Origin: a virus
Strand: one strand, 5' to 3'
Virus record (IMG/VR): IMGVR_UViG_3300025138_000401
Coordinates: 1-22,682 of that record
Length of the DNA stretch: 22,682 nucleotides
The first letter of the stretch is position 1. Each line of letters begins with the position of its first letter. The notes beneath the pieces were generated by a model, which was not told the DNA's origin, searched no databases, and saw only the letters and a list, made by a program, of their open reading frames with translations. This document shows, piece after piece, positions 14,454-21,199 of this stretch. Both the position numbers and the translations under genes were made by a program.

Positions 14454-16463
14454 ATGGACTTTAAAACATTTTTAATAGAATCTGACGAAAAACATGCTGT
14501 CATGTCTTTTGGTAGGTTTAATCCTGTAACTACAGGTCATGAAAAATTAATGCATAAAGTTCATGAAGTTGCTAAAAAAGTTGGTGGGGAAGCTCATATA
14601 ATAGCATCTCATTCTGAAGGTGATAGTAGAAATCCCATACCACATAAAAAAAAATTAGAGTATATTAAGAAAGTTGCTAAACCTGGTACTAATGTTTCTG
14701 GTTCTTCGAAAGAGGCTCCATCTGTATTGCATCAAGCTGTAAAATTGCATAATAAAGGTGTAAAACATTTACATATAGTAGGTGGATCTGATAGGGTGGA
14801 AGGTTTTCACTCAATGTTGACAAAATATAATGATCAAAAAAATAGACATGGACATTATAACTTTAAATCAATAACTAAACATTCGTCAGGCGAAAGAGAT
14901 CCTGATTCTGAGAGTGTATCTGGTATGTCAGGTACTAAAATGAGAGATCATGCAAAAGCTGGAGAGCATGATAAATTTAAATCAGGATTACCAAAAGTAT
15001 TACACCCACATGCAGCTGAAATGATTAATCATATTAAATCAGCACCAGAAAAGAAAACTAAAGTTAAGGAAGAATACAAATACGAATGGGGAACACCTGA
15101 AGGAACAGCTCATATGAAAAGTATGACACCAGGTGAAAAGAAAAATAAAAAAACAAAGACTGTTATTGGTGAAGTGCAACATATGAAGGATAGGGTTAGA
15201 CAAGATACTGATATTAAAAAAAGATCTGGCACTCAACCAGCAAAGTATCATTCTGGATTATCTAAATCTACTAAAGAAAAAAGAGACGCTCAATTTAAAA
15301 GACAAGCAAAAATGGATGATAATAATCCAGCAGCTTATAAACCAGCCCCAGGCGATAAGAACGCAAAAACAAAACTATCAAAACACACCATAGCTTATAG
15401 AAAAAAATTTGGTGAGGAGAAACTACCAATGTTGTTAAAAAAATTTCCATTAGAAGAAGATAAACATGATCAAATAACATTTGATGGTATTACTACAAAA
15501 GCATTTGATATATGCCCAGGAGCTGTAACAGCATTTAATGATCTAGTGGGTGAAGCACCAACTGAAAATGTCAAAGCTGCTTTATTAGATACAGATAATT
15601 ACTTAATGATAGAAAAACGTGCTGACGTAAGAGGGTTTGCAACTCGACCAGAAATGTATGAATTTGTCAAACATTATAACTCCGCATATAGAAATTTAGA
15701 TAGTTTAGATGTCGCAGAAGAGCATGAAGATAATTATATGCAAGGTCATATGGACAAAATGAAAGAACTTTCAAAAAATATGATGAATGATGATGAACTT
15801 GTAACTTTGGATGAAGCAAAAGGTTTATCTGACAAATCTAAAAAATCAGGCATAGCTATAGGAACTTTGAGAAAAGTTTACAATAGAGGAATGGCAGCAT
15901 GGAGAACTGGACATAGACCTGGAACCACACCACAACAATGGGGAATGGCAAGAGTGAATTCATATATAAACAAAGGTAAAGGCACTTATCATGGTGCAGA
16001 TAAAGATTTAAGAGAAGATTATGATATAGCCGAGGAAGAATTAGAAAATATAGCTAATAGTTTATCTTGGGAAGATATTGTAGAATTTTATAAGGATGAT
16101 GAACTCGAAAGAGAAGATATTATTGGTGAAGCTCTTTCAGCACAAGCAAGATTAAGAAAAAGACAAACTTTTGCGAGATTTAGAGGTAAAAGAGGTATTG
16201 CTAGAAATCTTAAATTAAAAAGAAGTTCTGATATGGGAACATTGAAAAGAAGAGCAAATTTAGCTGCTAGAAGAGCTTTGTATAAAAGATTTTTAAGAGG
16301 TAGAAATAAAGCATCATTATCTCCAGCAGAAAAAGATCGTTTAGAAAAACAAGTAACTAATATAGGTAAGAGTGGACTACAAAAATCATTAGCACAAAAA
16401 ATGTTACCTCAAGTTCGAAAAATTGAACAACAGAGAATAGCAAGTTACAGAACAAAGAAATAA
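14454..16463 (+). CDS. Multi-domain protein with N-terminal HxGH-type nucleotidyltransferase; candidate capsid-packaged polyprotein
   Basis: 669 aa. Residues 1-9 are MDFKTFLIE, similar to the T4 capsid-targeting peptide and ending in LIE|S. Residues 16-195 form a nucleotidyltransferase of the NMNAT/cytidylyltransferase superfamily: GRFNPVTTGH at 20-29 (the HxGH loop with T replacing the first His), SEGDSRNPIPHKKK, HIVGGSDR at 107-114 and SGTKMR at 159-164 (the SxTxxR motif). Then come a basic stretch with KYHSGLSKSTKEKRD and KTKLSKHT (about 264-312), an acidic part, a domain with RGMAAWRTGHRPGTTPQQW (478-496; possibly DUF5824) and a very basic C-terminal domain (565-669). IGE240|V, VGE367|A, LDE454|A and IGE559|A lie near the borders and fit prohead-protease sites. 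No Shine-Dalgarno; late box 4 bases upstream. The precise substrate (NMN, CTP, ATP) is unknown. Confidence 0.88.
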   Translation: MDFKTFLIESDEKHAVMSFGRFNPVTTGHEKLMHKVHEVAKKVGGEAHIIASHSEGDSRNPIPHKKKLEYIKKVAKPGTNVSGSSKEAPSVLHQAVKLHNKGVKHLHIVGGSDRVEGFHSMLTKYNDQKNRHGHYNFKSITKHSSGERDPDSESVSGMSGTKMRDHAKAGEHDKFKSGLPKVLHPHAAEMINHIKSAPEKKTKVKEEYKYEWGTPEGTAHMKSMTPGEKKNKKTKTVIGEVQHMKDRVRQDTDIKKRSGTQPAKYHSGLSKSTKEKRDAQFKRQAKMDDNNPAAYKPAPGDKNAKTKLSKHTIAYRKKFGEEKLPMLLKKFPLEEDKHDQITFDGITTKAFDICPGAVTAFNDLVGEAPTENVKAALLDTDNYLMIEKRADVRGFATRPEMYEFVKHYNSAYRNLDSLDVAEEHEDNYMQGHMDKMKELSKNMMNDDELVTLDEAKGLSDKSKKSGIAIGTLRKVYNRGMAAWRTGHRPGTTPQQWGMARVNSYINKGKGTYHGADKDLREDYDIAEEELENIANSLSWEDIVEFYKDDELEREDIIGEALSAQARLRKRQTFARFRGKRGIARNLKLKRSSDMGTLKRRANLAARRALYKRFLRGRNKASLSPAEKDRLEKQVTNIGKSGLQKSLAQKMLPQVRKIEQQRIASYRTKK

Positions 16464-16837
16464 TGATAAATATACAAAAGATAATTTTATTATTCAGTTG
16501 TTTTTTATTAGTTGGATGTTCAACTATATCTGGAATGATGAATGTAAAGGAACATGATTCTGTTTTAGCATTAGCATATGTAGACAGCAAAATTACAACT
16601 TATAATGCCGACTGTGAAGTTTACGAAACTTTAGAAGATGCTTGGTCGCAAGTTATATGGATGCACGAATATGCAATTTTTGTAAATGATCCTCAAAAAG
16701 AAACTACTGGTAATGTAGTTAGTGACATTGATAAAGCAATTGATTATTCTATAGACAACATTGATGTTTGTAATAGATTTTTAAATTTAGCAAAAATTAA
16801 GTTAAAAATATTAAAAAAAACATGGAGTAGTAGATGA
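16463..16837 (+). CDS. Small lipoprotein
   Basis: A 124-aa protein with a clear lipoprotein signal: basic start (INIQK), hydrophobic core (IILLFSCFLLVG) and lipobox L-V-G-C with the lipidated Cys at 19; Ser at +2 favours the outer membrane in Gram-negatives. The mature part is about 105 residues, acidic and helical, with two Cys (51 and 96 approx.) and no Pro-rich stretch. It overlaps the previous stop (TAATG) and the next start (ATGA). It could be an outer-membrane spanin-like lysis factor or a superinfection-exclusion/receptor-blocking lipoprotein; an Rz-type partner is not adjacent, so neither is proven. Confidence 0.8.
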   Translation: MINIQKIILLFSCFLLVGCSTISGMMNVKEHDSVLALAYVDSKITTYNADCEVYETLEDAWSQVIWMHEYAIFVNDPQKETTGNVVSDIDKAIDYSIDNIDVCNRFLNLAKIKLKILKKTWSSR

Positions 16838-17067
16838 ATATAGAAGATCTAAATGAGTTTGTCAATGAACAGTCAACAAAGGGCGAATTGACAAGAGAAT
16901 TGCTTGGAATATTAAGTGATTATAATAATGGTAAATTTGATGAGAAAACAAAAAATGAATTGTGTAAGAGTGTTGAAGCTGGTTTTCATGCTGAAGATGC
17001 ATCCGCAGACGAACAAACATCAAAGTTTTTAAGACAAGCAGTTGAAGTTGTTACAGCAATAATATGA
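16834..17067 (+). CDS. Small acidic protein, unknown
   Basis: A 77-aa, acidic, probably all-helical soluble protein beginning MNIEDLNEFVNEQSTKGEL. No recognised domain. The ATG overlaps the lipoprotein stop (ATGA), with GGAG about 7 bases upstream, and its own TGA overlaps the next ATG. The tight chain 16463-16834-17064-17357 indicates a co-translated operon. Function unknown. Confidence 0.8.
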   Translation: MNIEDLNEFVNEQSTKGELTRELLGILSDYNNGKFDEKTKNELCKSVEAGFHAEDASADEQTSKFLRQAVEVVTAII

Positions 17068-17354
17068 AAAATTTTAAAGAAATTAGAATCTCTTTAGTAG
17101 AGAAAACATTAAACAAGCCTTTTCTTACGCCTGGTGGTCCTAAGAAAAGAGCAGTGTATGTTAAAAATGAAAAGGGAAATATTGTTAAAGTAACATTTGG
17201 TGATCCTAACTTATCTATAAAGAGGGATAATCCAGAAAGAAAAAAAAGTTTTAGAGCAAGACATAATTGTGATAATCCCGGCCCAAAAACAAAAGCAAGA
17301 TATTGGTCTTGTAAATTTTGGAGTAATACTCCAGTAAGTAAAATAGGAAAATAA
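17064..17354 (+). CDS. Small basic protein with conserved Cys/His segment; candidate capsid-targeted
   Basis: A 96-aa basic protein. It opens MKNFKEIRISLVE, similar in pattern to the other capsid-targeting-like N-termini and followed by LVE|K. The rest is a compact domain: PGGPKKRAVYVKNEKGNIVK, VTFGDPNLSIKRDNPERKKS, then FRARHNCDNPGPKTKARYWSC (about 63-83), strongly conserved in my memory of marine T4-like phages where it is annotated hypothetical or structural. His67, Cys69 and Cys83 could bind metal, but there are too few for a classical zinc finger. DNA contact inside the head is a reasonable guess from charge; no function is established. Confidence 0.83.
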   Translation: MKNFKEIRISLVEKTLNKPFLTPGGPKKRAVYVKNEKGNIVKVTFGDPNLSIKRDNPERKKSFRARHNCDNPGPKTKARYWSCKFWSNTPVSKIGK

Positions 17355-17356
17355 AA

Positions 17357-18427
17357 ATGGCTACTTATAGAGGTAAAAAATTAACTCCAATTGAAGATGC
17401 TGCATTAGAAGTGTTAGTAAATAAATTGGCACCTAATCCAGAAGATTATAGAGTGGATGATGAAGTCAATGAGGCTGTTCATCCAATGGGTGTTCATGTT
17501 ACATCTGTGCCTGGAAAAAAAGTAGAAGGATTGCCTGCTTATAAAGTTACCAAAGTTGGATCAAAGGTTAAAGAACATGGTGGAATAAAGGTCGGTGAAC
17601 ATTTACATGACAATCACATAGATGATCTTGCCGATATGGGCCATAAGATAAAAACAGAAGAAACAACAACAATGAAAGAAAAAACCATGAAAGACCAAAA
17701 TCAATCCAAAAGTTTAGCAGAATTAGCTGCAGAAACAATTTCTATGCAAAATGAAGGTGCATTTAAATCAATGGTAACTGATAAGATGACTTCGGGCAAG
17801 GGTATGAGTTACAATAGAGCTATGAAGGCAGCTCAATCTGATTTAGATAAAGGAAAGAATATACCTAAAACTAAAATGGCAGCTCCCAAGATTAAAGAAG
17901 ATAATCATGAAATGGGTCATGATGTAAAAAGTAAAAAAAGAATGGCTCAAGCAAAAAAGAATATTAAGGATGTAGATAAGGTTGATGATCTTGATGGTGT
18001 AAAAGAAGATTTATCAACTGAAGAAGTGCAGTTTGATAAAGAAGCAGACTTCACATTTGTAGAACACAACACATGGGACATACAAATTGCTGAGGAATAT
18101 ACATATGAAGATTTTATGAAGGCAGCTATTGCAGTTACAGATGGCGCTGATAATGCAATTGAGATAGCAGAAGATTATTTTAATGCTGGTGATATAACTA
18201 TTATATTAGAAGAATTTACAAGATCTGATATAAATGATAAGATTGATACACATAAAAAAGCGGGCTCAAAAGTAACTGACCCTAAATATACAACGAAAGA
18301 TGATAAATTGCATGCTGAATTTACTGTTACAGATAAAAAAGGTATGCGCAAAAGACACGTTTTTCATGGTAACATAAGACGACACGAGAGCTTAGGTAAA
18401 GTCGCTGTGTCACCTGATAAAGAATAA
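17357..18427 (+). CDS. Hydrophilic multi-segment protein, probable virion component
   Basis: A 356-aa, highly charged protein (Lys, Asp, Glu) with little hydrophobic content. Segments: an N-terminal helix (TPIEDAALEVLVNKL), VNEAVHPMGVHVTSVPGKKVEGLPAYKV with a His-rich GVHV / EHLHDNH part (40-90), AELAAETISMQNEGAFKSMVTDKM (121-144), GMSYNRAMKAAQSDLDKGK (149-167), a basic linker, and a C-terminal acidic region with YTYEDFMKAAI (248-258). VNE39|A and several IAE/ILE tripeptides resemble prohead-protease sites, but the protein is so Glu-rich that some are expected by chance. SD AGGAAA precedes the ATG. I do not recognise a named family. Confidence 0.8.
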   Translation: MATYRGKKLTPIEDAALEVLVNKLAPNPEDYRVDDEVNEAVHPMGVHVTSVPGKKVEGLPAYKVTKVGSKVKEHGGIKVGEHLHDNHIDDLADMGHKIKTEETTTMKEKTMKDQNQSKSLAELAAETISMQNEGAFKSMVTDKMTSGKGMSYNRAMKAAQSDLDKGKNIPKTKMAAPKIKEDNHEMGHDVKSKKRMAQAKKNIKDVDKVDDLDGVKEDLSTEEVQFDKEADFTFVEHNTWDIQIAEEYTYEDFMKAAIAVTDGADNAIEIAEDYFNAGDITIILEEFTRSDINDKIDTHKKAGSKVTDPKYTTKDDKLHAEFTVTDKKGMRKRHVFHGNIRRHESLGKVAVSPDKE

Positions 18428-18441
18428 TAAGGAGAAAACAC

Positions 18442-19461
18442 ATGTCCGCATGGGGTCGCGAAGAAAATGCAATAGTTATTGCTAACATTATGTTTGTTAA
18501 TGGTAGTGATCAAGTTAGTAATGCACACGGTAATATACAATCGTCTGATAATTTTAATTTTATATCTAATACATATGGTAACTTAAATTTATCGCCAACT
18601 GGTGGAATAATGCCTGGAGATTATATAGTACCTCCACATGCATTGGCAGTTGATGTGGGTGTGTATACACCTAACAGTCCAAAAATGCAAGTTAAAAGTG
18701 TAGATAGTAGTAATGTTATTACATTGACATTTGCATCTACATTTGGTGCTAATGTTATACACCCGGGTGTACAGCAAGGTCCTAAAATACTTGGAAACAT
18801 TGCCTCTGGTACTGCATCTGTACTTAGAGGAAATATTGGTTCGCCTCCAGGTACAAGAAACGTATATTCTATACAAAGAGTATATGGTATTAGTGCTAGA
18901 GAAGCAAACATTGAGCACAATAAAAAAGTTTTAGGAATTAATTCACCTGGATGGAATCATCATTATGAATATAAATCTGAAAGTACTGGTAAAATTAGGG
19001 TTAGATCAGAAACATTAGTTGCAATGTCAAAGAATGCTATTCAAGAAGAATTTAATTATCCACACCACATTCATCATTACAATTTAACATTTGGAGATAA
19101 TCCTTCAACATTTGATGGCACAAGACAACCAACTGAATCACCACCATCTTTTTTATCTAATGTAGCTGGTGCTAATGTTCATTTGTTTGCTAATGCATTT
19201 TCAAATCCAAATGGTGCTACAATAGAATACAAATGGTTACATAAAGTATCTAATACTGCTGCCAATACTACATTTATTGATGTGGCAACTGGCTTCCATG
19301 GTGCTGCAGGAATAACAGGGCAAGCTACCAATGTGTTGTTTGTATCAAATGTAACTCATGTTGATGGTCAAGTCTTTATGTGTCACGCATTTACTAAAAA
19401 TGAATTTCATATAGTAGGTTTAGCTAATTCATTACATGCTGGTGTACATGCTACTTCATAA
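18442..19461 (+). CDS. Virion structural protein with C-terminal Ig-like domain
   Basis: A 339-aa beta-rich protein (Asn, Gly, Ser, Val), typical of T4-like tail/neck or capsid decoration proteins and of the type found in marine myophages. Residues 1-230 are predicted mainly beta with GTRNVYSIQRVYGISAREANI near 137-156. Residues about 236-330 read as an Ig-like fold: AGANVHLFANAF, ATIEYKWLHKV with the core Trp (265), and HVDGQVFMCHAFTKNEF with the core Cys (314). Such domains decorate phage particles and bind surfaces weakly. A strong AAGGAGAAAA ribosome site lies just before the ATG, which is unusual in this region and suggests high expression. Two palindromes lie inside the gene (18661, 18758). 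Confidence 0.85.
   Translation: MSAWGREENAIVIANIMFVNGSDQVSNAHGNIQSSDNFNFISNTYGNLNLSPTGGIMPGDYIVPPHALAVDVGVYTPNSPKMQVKSVDSSNVITLTFASTFGANVIHPGVQQGPKILGNIASGTASVLRGNIGSPPGTRNVYSIQRVYGISAREANIEHNKKVLGINSPGWNHHYEYKSESTGKIRVRSETLVAMSKNAIQEEFNYPHHIHHYNLTFGDNPSTFDGTRQPTESPPSFLSNVAGANVHLFANAFSNPNGATIEYKWLHKVSNTAANTTFIDVATGFHGAAGITGQATNVLFVSNVTHVDGQVFMCHAFTKNEFHIVGLANSLHAGVHATS
18758..18771. repeat. 14-bp perfect palindrome in the 18442 gene
   Basis: TACACCCGGGTGTA reads the same on both strands. A related 10-bp palindrome GTGTATACAC lies at 18661-18670, 88 bases upstream. Both use the half-sites GTGTA/TACAC. CCCGGG is unusual in this AT-rich sequence. May be a protein-binding site or a coding coincidence. 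Confidence 0.6.
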
Positions 19462-19913
19462 TGGCTGATTCAAAAGTATCCGCTCTTACAGCTGCCACCA
19501 GTGTTGGTGGCAGCGATCAATTATATCTAGTACAATCTAGTACAAGTAAAAGTATTACTGCTGATGTATTTTATTCGAGTATATCTAATCCAACGTTTAG
19601 TGGAAATATAACTGTTGGTGGTAGTTTAGATACAGTTACATCTCCTGGAGTTATTGCTAACAATATTCCAGTTACTTTATTAACTATAGGTGGAACTGAT
19701 GGTGAAATGTCAATACATCCAGGAAAAGCCAATGGACAAATTAAAGTAGTATTAACTGTAGCTGCAGCGGGTGGTACATTTTACATTAATAAATCTAATA
19801 TTGCTGGGTCAGGAAATGTTCAGTTTGATACAGTAGGCGATACAGCAACTTTAATGTATCATGGTGAAGATTGGCATATGATAGGGGGCACTGCAAACGT
19901 AGTCTCTACATAA
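19461..19913 (+). CDS. Small beta-rich virion protein (fibre/baseplate type)
   Basis: A 150-aa Ser/Thr/Gly/Val-rich protein. It begins MADSKVSALTAATSVGGSDQ, a start common to phage fibre and baseplate-associated proteins, followed by a SITADVFYSSI bridge and beta repeats like those in fibre shafts (NPTFSGNITVGGSLDTV). The C-terminal half (TLLTIGGTDGEMSIHPG, NGQIKVVLTVAAAGG, DTVGDTATLMYHGEDWHMIGG) reads as a compact beta domain of the kind used for pyocin/fibre knobs. ATG overlaps the previous stop (TAATG). A 9-bp GC-rich hairpin sits 30 bases inside the gene. Role: structural, probably fibre or decoration; no enzyme motifs. Confidence 0.8.
   Translation: MADSKVSALTAATSVGGSDQLYLVQSSTSKSITADVFYSSISNPTFSGNITVGGSLDTVTSPGVIANNIPVTLLTIGGTDGEMSIHPGKANGQIKVVLTVAAAGGTFYINKSNIAGSGNVQFDTVGDTATLMYHGEDWHMIGGTANVVST
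19491..19514 (+). other. GC-rich mRNA hairpin near the start of the 19461 gene
   Basis: GCTGCCACC (19491-19499) and GGTGGCAGC (19506-19514) are perfect reverse complements around a 6-base loop, giving a 9-bp stem with seven G-C pairs. It lies in codons 11-18. It is not followed by T residues, so it is not an ordinary terminator. Confidence 0.7.
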
Positions 19914-19916
19914 TTT

Positions 19917-20273
19917 ATGCTTGTAATAACTGATGATAATTTTATAATTTTTGCTATGAAACATTATGATAACCCTAGCTGCAAAGGATTAGATGAATTT
20001 AAAGATGATTTAAAAAGATTTAGTTATGTGAAAAGATTGTTGAAAAAACATTCTGCTGGTGATAGTTTAAAGGAAAGACTTATAATTAATCATTTAATTG
20101 TCTTATATAATTTATTTGGGGTAAAACCAACTACTAAAATGTTATTTTTTAAAATAGAAGATGGATATAAAAGCAAATTAAAATCATTTTTGATTTTTTT
20201 AAATGTCATGCCATTTGATAATATGGAAGTTGTGCCTGATCAGGCATCATTAGATTCATTAAGGAAAATATAG
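19917..20273 (+). CDS. Conserved T4-like phage protein, unknown function
   Basis: A 118-aa helical protein with the pattern NPSCKGLDEFKDDLKRFSYVKRLLKKH (residues about 19-45) and RLIINHLIVLYNLFGVK (54-70). I recognise this arrangement from many marine T4-like phages, where it always remains hypothetical. No signal peptide. No clear Shine-Dalgarno before the ATG. Its stop overlaps the GTG of the next gene, and the two are often neighbours, suggesting a joint function. That joint role is not known; because the second gene carries a capsid-targeting-like segment, a virion or assembly role is possible. Confidence 0.82.
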   Translation: MLVITDDNFIIFAMKHYDNPSCKGLDEFKDDLKRFSYVKRLLKKHSAGDSLKERLIINHLIVLYNLFGVKPTTKMLFFKIEDGYKSKLKSFLIFLNVMPFDNMEVVPDQASLDSLRKI

Positions 20274-20863
20274 TGGGTAGATTCGTCGATTCTGTTATAA
20301 CTTTTAGAATATTAAAACTTTTAACTACACCTTTTGAAAAAACTAAAGCATATAAGCTAGGTATTATTGATAAAAAAGGTAAAGAGTTAAAGAAAATGAG
20401 ATCTCTTAATTCTGTTGCTGAAAGAGATGCATACAGTTTATTACATAGGCTGGTATTTAGATTAAAAAAAATAATAGAAAAAGTTCCATTTGAAAATAAA
20501 AAAATGTTATCTTATGCCGCTGCATTATCATTAATAAGAGAAAATTTAATATATACACATGAGCCAATTGAGTTAGAAACAATGTATTTGACAAAGATTA
20601 CAGAAAATTTATATGAAGAACTAAACATCATTAAAGAATATATGTCTGAAAATAAGACATTGTCATTTAGACAATTTATTGATGAAGAAATACCAGCTAA
20701 CAATGCTAGCGGAGGTGGGATAGCTGGTTTTACTCCCGACACATTAGGTGTTCCAAAATTAGCTGCAATAAAATACATGAAAAAAAATGAAATTGAAGCC
20801 AATTCTTTAACTAAAGCAATAAGGACAGATTCATATGGAGGCCAGCAAGACAGATACAACTAA
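20273..20863 (+). CDS. Conserved T4-like phage protein with internal capsid-targeting-like segment
   Basis: A 196-aa helical protein starting with GTG inside the previous stop (TAGTG), with AGGAAA upstream. It opens MGRFVDSVITFRILKLLTTP and contains AYKLGIIDKKGK (26-37) and YAAALSLIRENLIY (81-94), a pattern I know from many marine T4-like phages as hypothetical. Residues 130-142 (LSFRQFIDEEIPA) closely match the capsid-targeting pattern aromatic-x-x-F-I-x-E; the sequence after it (NNASGGGIAGFTPDTLGVPK) is a Gly-rich linker typical of internal head proteins. If cut after Glu138, a 58-residue C-terminal peptide would be released. The next gene starts 29 bases before its stop. Confidence 0.83.
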   Translation: MGRFVDSVITFRILKLLTTPFEKTKAYKLGIIDKKGKELKKMRSLNSVAERDAYSLLHRLVFRLKKIIEKVPFENKKMLSYAAALSLIRENLIYTHEPIELETMYLTKITENLYEELNIIKEYMSENKTLSFRQFIDEEIPANNASGGGIAGFTPDTLGVPKLAAIKYMKKNEIEANSLTKAIRTDSYGGQQDRYN

Positions 20864-21182
20864 CGCTAGAATATCAGTTTTAGAAAATAACTATCATGTT
20901 GTTTCACATAATGTTGAAAAATTAGAATACAAAATTGACCAAAATTATGCAACACTCCATTCGAGAGTGAGTGAATTAAGAGATGATTTACGTCATGATT
21001 TTGAATTAAAAAATGATAAAATTTTAAAGAAAATGGAAGATCATAATACTGCTTCCTGTGCACAAAATAAATCATTGCATGAAAAAATAGCTCACTTAGA
21101 AAGATGGCGTTGGATGATAATGGGTGGTGCATTAGTTGTTGGATATATTTTAGCTCACATAAAGTTGGACTCTTTTTTATAA
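20835..21182 (+). CDS. Coiled-coil membrane protein, XhlA/holin-associated-like
   Basis: A 115-aa protein: a long charged coiled coil (residues 12-90, e.g. ARISVLENN and VSELRDDLRHDF) followed by one C-terminal helix (WMIMGGALVVGYILAHI, about 93-109) and a short tail. This matches the layout of XhlA-type proteins, which sit in the inner membrane with a cytoplasmic coiled coil and assist holin-mediated lysis; the junction HLERWRW plus Gly-rich helix is especially similar. The ATG has AAGGA at 20821-20825, 9 bases upstream, and overlaps the previous gene by 29 bases. No endolysin is present in the window, so a lysis role is inferred. Alternative: a generic phage membrane tether. Confidence 0.75.
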   Translation: MEASKTDTTNARISVLENNYHVVSHNVEKLEYKIDQNYATLHSRVSELRDDLRHDFELKNDKILKKMEDHNTASCAQNKSLHEKIAHLERWRWMIMGGALVVGYILAHIKLDSFL

Positions 21183-21199
21183 TGGTGTAATATGGTTAA

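Noticed and set aside
16465-16472. GATAAATA at the lipoprotein start
   Set aside because: Lies inside the coding sequence from codon 1; would start transcription inside the signal peptide.
18589-18920. Two overlapping minus-strand frames of about 100 codons
   Set aside because: Antisense to the well-supported virion gene 18442, mutually overlapping and without start signals.
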